From: Phaeodactylum tricornutum CCAP 1055/1
Lineage: Eukaryota; Bacillariophyta; Bacillariophyceae; Surirellales; Neidiaceae
DNA length: 64,000 nt
Assembly (NCBI RefSeq): GCF_000150955.2
Contig: NC_011684.1
Span: 124,001-188,000 of the forward strand
Reading direction: 5' to 3'
Shown in pieces: positions 60,959 to 64,000 of this stretch. The translations under genes and the position numbers were made by a program. The notes beneath the pieces are model-generated. The model did no database searches and had not been told where the DNA came from. It worked only from the letters and a program-made list of their open reading frames with translations. Each line of letters starts with the position of its first letter. Position 1 is the stretch's first letter.

Positions 60959-62501
60959 CTACACAAGCTCAGATGCATTATTGCGTACGGATGTATCGTT
61001 TTCGGTCGACAGTCGCGTATCCACATCCAAACGGTGATTCTGAGGCGAGACTTTCTTTTTCCTTTTTTTCGCTCGAATCTCTGAAGTTCGTGTAGGAACT
61101 ACACCGTCATCGTGTTGCAACTCCTCCAATCGGTCCCGCAACATCTGCACAATCACATCGAACGACGGTCGCACCGAACTCTCGGCGCTCCAGCAGTCCT
61201 GCATGAGCTGCACCCACGATGCGGGCCAGGTTTGATCCGGTATAGGCCGTTGGCCCAGTCGCACAACCTTTTCGGCGTGCATCTTTTGCGAATACCCGGC
61301 GTACGGGGTTGTCAACGAACACGTCTGCCAGAACAGTATTCCAAAGGAGTAGGCGTCCACCGTCTGGTCGTAGGGCAGGTCGTTGGCGACTTCGGGAGCC
61401 ATGTAACGAAGACTTCCCGTATTTCCCGTCAACTTGTATGCTCCGCCTTCCACTTGCTCTACATCGTTCAACCGTTTCGCCAAACCAAAGTCGAACAATT
61501 TCATAACGCCTTCATTGTCGAATCCGATATTGTCTGGTTTCAGATCTCGGTAGACGATGCCTTGCGCATGCAGGTACTGCATCGCGCTGGCCATATCAAG
61601 CAAGACCCGCAATCGTTCCTTCCAGACGCTGTGCAGGGCAGGTGCCTTTGCGCAGCAGTAGCCCCAACAGGGCAGCCAGTATCCGACGTTTTCCCCAACG
61701 ACTTTGCGCCAGTAGTTGAATTTGCGTTCGAGCGTGTACGAGAGCTTATCGAGCACGACAAAAAATCTAGGTTCGTGCGGATCGGAGTTGGCCACGGCAC
61801 GCATGGCGATGATATTTGTGTGTGACAAAACACTCAGAAAGTCGGCTTCAATAGCGAGATCCTCAATGCCTTTCTGGTACTCTTCATCCGGCAAGTCGGT
61901 GCGCAACGATTTCAAAACGTATTTGCCGCCTTCCAGGAGTCCGTGCTGATTAGCGATGTTGGCAAAAGCCTCGCGGCTTTTGGTTTCCTTGTCCGAGGTG
62001 TCGTAAATGTCGTTGAGTGCTATGGAAGTGATTTCGCGGACTACCGAAAATCCGCCTTGACCCACCATTCGACTCAGTGTTATTTCTAAAATTCGAAAAA
62101 GAAAGAATGGTTAGAATGCCTAATCTATTCTACTTTGGACAACATCGTTGAAGCGCTTCATCGTTGCGAAAAAAAATAAACCGAGCTGTCGAATGGTAAT
62201 GACTCGTAACTTTTCCAGACCTACCGGTAAAGGCAAACTTGGGTAGCGGCTGCCCGCTGTTGGCAGGAGCTTGAGTCATACTACCGCAATGCTTCTGAAT
62301 ATTAGCCGAGTAGTAGTTGCTATTGCCGTAATGGTCGTACGAATTGTAAAGGTTGCGACTGTCCGTATAGGGATTGACGTTGTCGGCTACGAGAGGATGC
62401 CGTTGCCGCTGCTCGGGACCGTTCGCAGTAAAAAACAAATTGCTTGCCGGTGAACGACGTTGGGTGGTGGTGGCGGCTGAAGTACAAACCCCTCGTCTCA
62501 T
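60959..62501 (-). CDS. Serine/threonine protein kinase, two exons
   Basis: Exon 1 62501-62225 and exon 2 62085-60959 are joined by a 139-nt intron (GTAGGT to TTTTAG), giving 467 residues. The splice restores FAFTEITLSRMVGQGGFSVV, so the Gly-rich loop lies just after it. Later motifs are YVLKSL (catalytic Lys), IVYRDLKPDNIGF (catalytic loop, with Tyr for the usual His), KLFDFGLAKR, SLRYMAPEV and DAYSFGILFWQTCS. An insert between the hinge and the catalytic loop contains YWLPCWGYCC, Cys/Trp-rich and unusual. The basic C-terminal tail (RAKKRKKKVS) could be a nuclear signal. The layout is TKL/RAF-like or plant-MLK-like (the LWxxCSLTTPYAG style). Substrates are unknown. Confidence 0.85.
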
Positions 62502-62963
62502 TCACGCGCTCTCCGCGGGTTCTGGTGCCAGTGTCGAACGAAAGGATCCGATCCCACCGGGCTTTCAAGTGGCAGTGGTACGGTCTACTAGAACCGACAG
62601 ACTCCAGTTCCGCTTCAGAGGTTCTGGCTCTCCGTTACTTGTGCGAATATGTCGGCGTGTGCATTGGACGTACACAACGTATCCTGCGGGTTCCGTCCTA
62701 TGACATATAAGTGTGAGCCAAGCTGCATATGCGAACGTTGCACAGACTGCATTAATAGTGGAAGAGTGTGATAATAAAACTGTCACACTACGACTTGTCC
62801 GAGACTAGTATGGTTGGTGTCGGCCATCCACCACAATCCGTTTTGGCAATTTCCATCCTTCCGGAAATCTGATGTTTGGAACCATGAGAACGGCATCACA
62901 TCCATACAAACAGAAGCAGCCGGCCGACACAACGTCCCTCCCACTCTCGAATTTCGTTCCACA
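62502..62963. other. Divergent promoter region
   Basis: 462 bp between the kinase and the GTPase gene, transcribed away from each other. Nothing else is supported. Confidence 0.5.
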
Positions 62964-64000
62964 ATGATGCGTCGAGCAACTGTTGGCTCTTCGCTGTTCC
63001 GAATTGGCGGAGCGCTCTGGAAACCGAGTTTGCATCCGGACTGTAGCAGCCAAGGCATCCCAGCCACGTTTCTACTCCAGCGCGCTTTAGCGACGACTAG
63101 TCCAACATCGCCTCCGCGCCGACCAAACAAGAGTATACCCCATTCGAACGATCCCTCCCGTATCGTAGTATCCATTCTTGGTCCCCCCAACGCCGGCAAG
63201 TCCACTCTCTTCAACCGATTGCTGGACAAGGCCGCCAACCGCGCGTACCGATTGAGCGCCGACCGCCACCGACCCGGACGTCGTCGGACACACGGACGTA
63301 TCGGGGCGTCTACGTCTCAGTACAATGCGCGCCGTTCTAAAAAGGACGGTATTGGTGGCGGTCGATTGAATGCGTTAAGTGCCAAGGCTACCGCGAGCCG
63401 CAGTGGCGGTTCCGGTGGTAGCGGAACGGCCATTGTCTCCAACGTTCCCGGTACCACCCGGGATCGTCGCGAATGTGTCGGACGCATCGGAGGAACCCTC
63501 TTTCGTCTCGTAGATACGGCTGGTGTGGATGGAGAACGACTGGAACTTTTGGCGCAGAGCAGGCGGAATCAAAACGGCGAAGGAATCTTGATGAAATTCA
63601 TGATGGGACAAACCTTGGAAGCCGCGCGACAGGCCGATTTGGTCTTTCTCATGTTCGATGCACGGGTGGGAGTCACCGCAGACTTGCTCGAAACGGCTCG
63701 ATGGCTACGCAAAATATCTCAACGTGAACAAGATCCGGCGGCACAAACCGCGTTGCCGGATCGACAAATATTCCTTTTGGCGAATAAACTGGAAGGCGAC
63801 TTTTGGAATTTTGACGGTTCTATCGTATTGGATCACTTGACAGAAGCCACAAGACTGGGTTTTGGCGAAGCTATTCCTATATCAGCACATCACGGTGAAG
63901 GATTGGCTGACATTGCCGTCCTCATTGAGCAAGCAGCCGTCGCAAAACGGCAGTCACTAGGAATATTGGATGACGACACTGATCTGGCCTCCAATGACAG
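62964..64000 (+). CDS. Der/EngA-like GTPase, organelle-targeted, cut by window end
   Basis: Open from ATG 62964 to the window edge (345 codons). The first about 50 residues are Arg/Ser/Leu-rich with almost no acid (MMRRATVGSSLFRIGGALWK), like a mitochondrial or plastid presequence. GTPase motifs are G1 GPPNAGKST, G2 VPGTTRDRR, G3 DTAG, G4 NKLE and G5 SAHHGEG. A Gly/Arg/Ser-rich insert of about 60 residues separates G1 from G2, longer than in bacterial Der. The G4 Asp is Glu; from memory cyanobacterial and plant Der proteins often have NKCE in the first domain. Der proteins carry two GTPase domains in tandem and help assemble the large ribosomal subunit. The second domain would lie past the window end. 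Confidence 0.85.
   Translation, partial: MMRRATVGSSLFRIGGALWKPSLHPDCSSQGIPATFLLQRALATTSPTSPPRRPNKSIPHSNDPSRIVVSILGPPNAGKSTLFNRLLDKAANRAYRLSADRHRPGRRRTHGRIGASTSQYNARRSKKDGIGGGRLNALSAKATASRSGGSGGSGTAIVSNVPGTTRDRRECVGRIGGTLFRLVDTAGVDGERLELLAQSRRNQNGEGILMKFMMGQTLEAARQADLVFLMFDARVGVTADLLETARWLRKISQREQDPAAQTALPDRQIFLLANKLEGDFWNFDGSIVLDHLTEATRLGFGEAIPISAHHGEGLADIAVLIEQAAVAKRQSLGILDDDTDLASND

Noticed and set aside
1-64000. CRISPR arrays, bacterial operons or defence systems
   Set aside because: No regularly spaced repeats or prokaryotic gene organisation were seen. Introns and gene families are eukaryotic.

Overview
The window looks like nuclear DNA of a pennate diatom, most probably Phaeodactylum tricornutum or a close relative. 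The evidence is compact genes with few, short GT-AG introns (about 90-260 nt), moderate GC, a lone 5S rRNA gene, and long terminal repeat elements of the diatom Ty1/copia (CoDi) type. The gene families are eukaryotic and stramenopile-like: EDEM mannosidase, a plant-type vacuolar sorting receptor, 14-3-3, DP, XRN2 and a Der-like organellar GTPase. The species call is inference from these features.

Positions 1-36,000 are ordinary gene-dense host DNA. In order they hold a glycosyltransferase (cut by the window start, minus); a carnitine acyltransferase ending in SKL (plus); a TUTase/poly(A)-polymerase-like nucleotidyltransferase (minus) and its broken tandem copy (minus); EDEM-like GH47 with a PA domain (plus); XRN2-type exonuclease (minus); a two-span membrane protein (plus); a small secreted Ser/Lys-rich silaffin-like protein (plus); 5S rRNA (plus); a four-exon vacuolar sorting receptor (minus); a single-span membrane protein (minus); a META/HslJ-like secreted protein (plus); two hypothetical proteins (minus); a Nudix hydrolase (plus); and 14-3-3 (minus).

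Positions 36,300-58,900 are the remarkable part. A segment carrying the E2F-partner gene DP was duplicated in direct orientation (36,371-38,713 plus 56,206-about 56,375, against 57,034-about 58,890). The downstream flank of the first copy was then split by a transposon island of about 17.5 kb (38,714-56,205). The second copy keeps the empty site. The island is a nest. An outer LTR (5-bp target duplication aactc) contains further DNA, then another LTR (C). C contains a gag-only LTR element (B, duplication tgtgg), itself hit by a very young copia element (A, duplication agtct). C also contains a piggyBac-like DNA transposon, itself hit by a solo LTR (D, duplication gattt). A separate 697-bp PIF/Harbinger-like element sits in the first DP flank only, again with an empty site in the second copy.

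Positions 59,000-64,000 return to host genes: a stramenopile-type hypothetical protein (minus), a two-exon protein kinase (minus) and the start of a Der/EngA-like GTPase (plus, cut by the window end).

Several products belong to the secretory pathway or its quality control (EDEM, vacuolar sorting receptor, secreted and membrane proteins), but no operon-like functional cluster is visible. I see no CRISPR array, toxin system or convincing tRNA gene. The findings most worth checking are the nest with its empty sites, the DP pair whose amino-acid changes are confined to the DNA-binding part, and the nucleotidyltransferase pair with a near-identical core inside diverged flanks.
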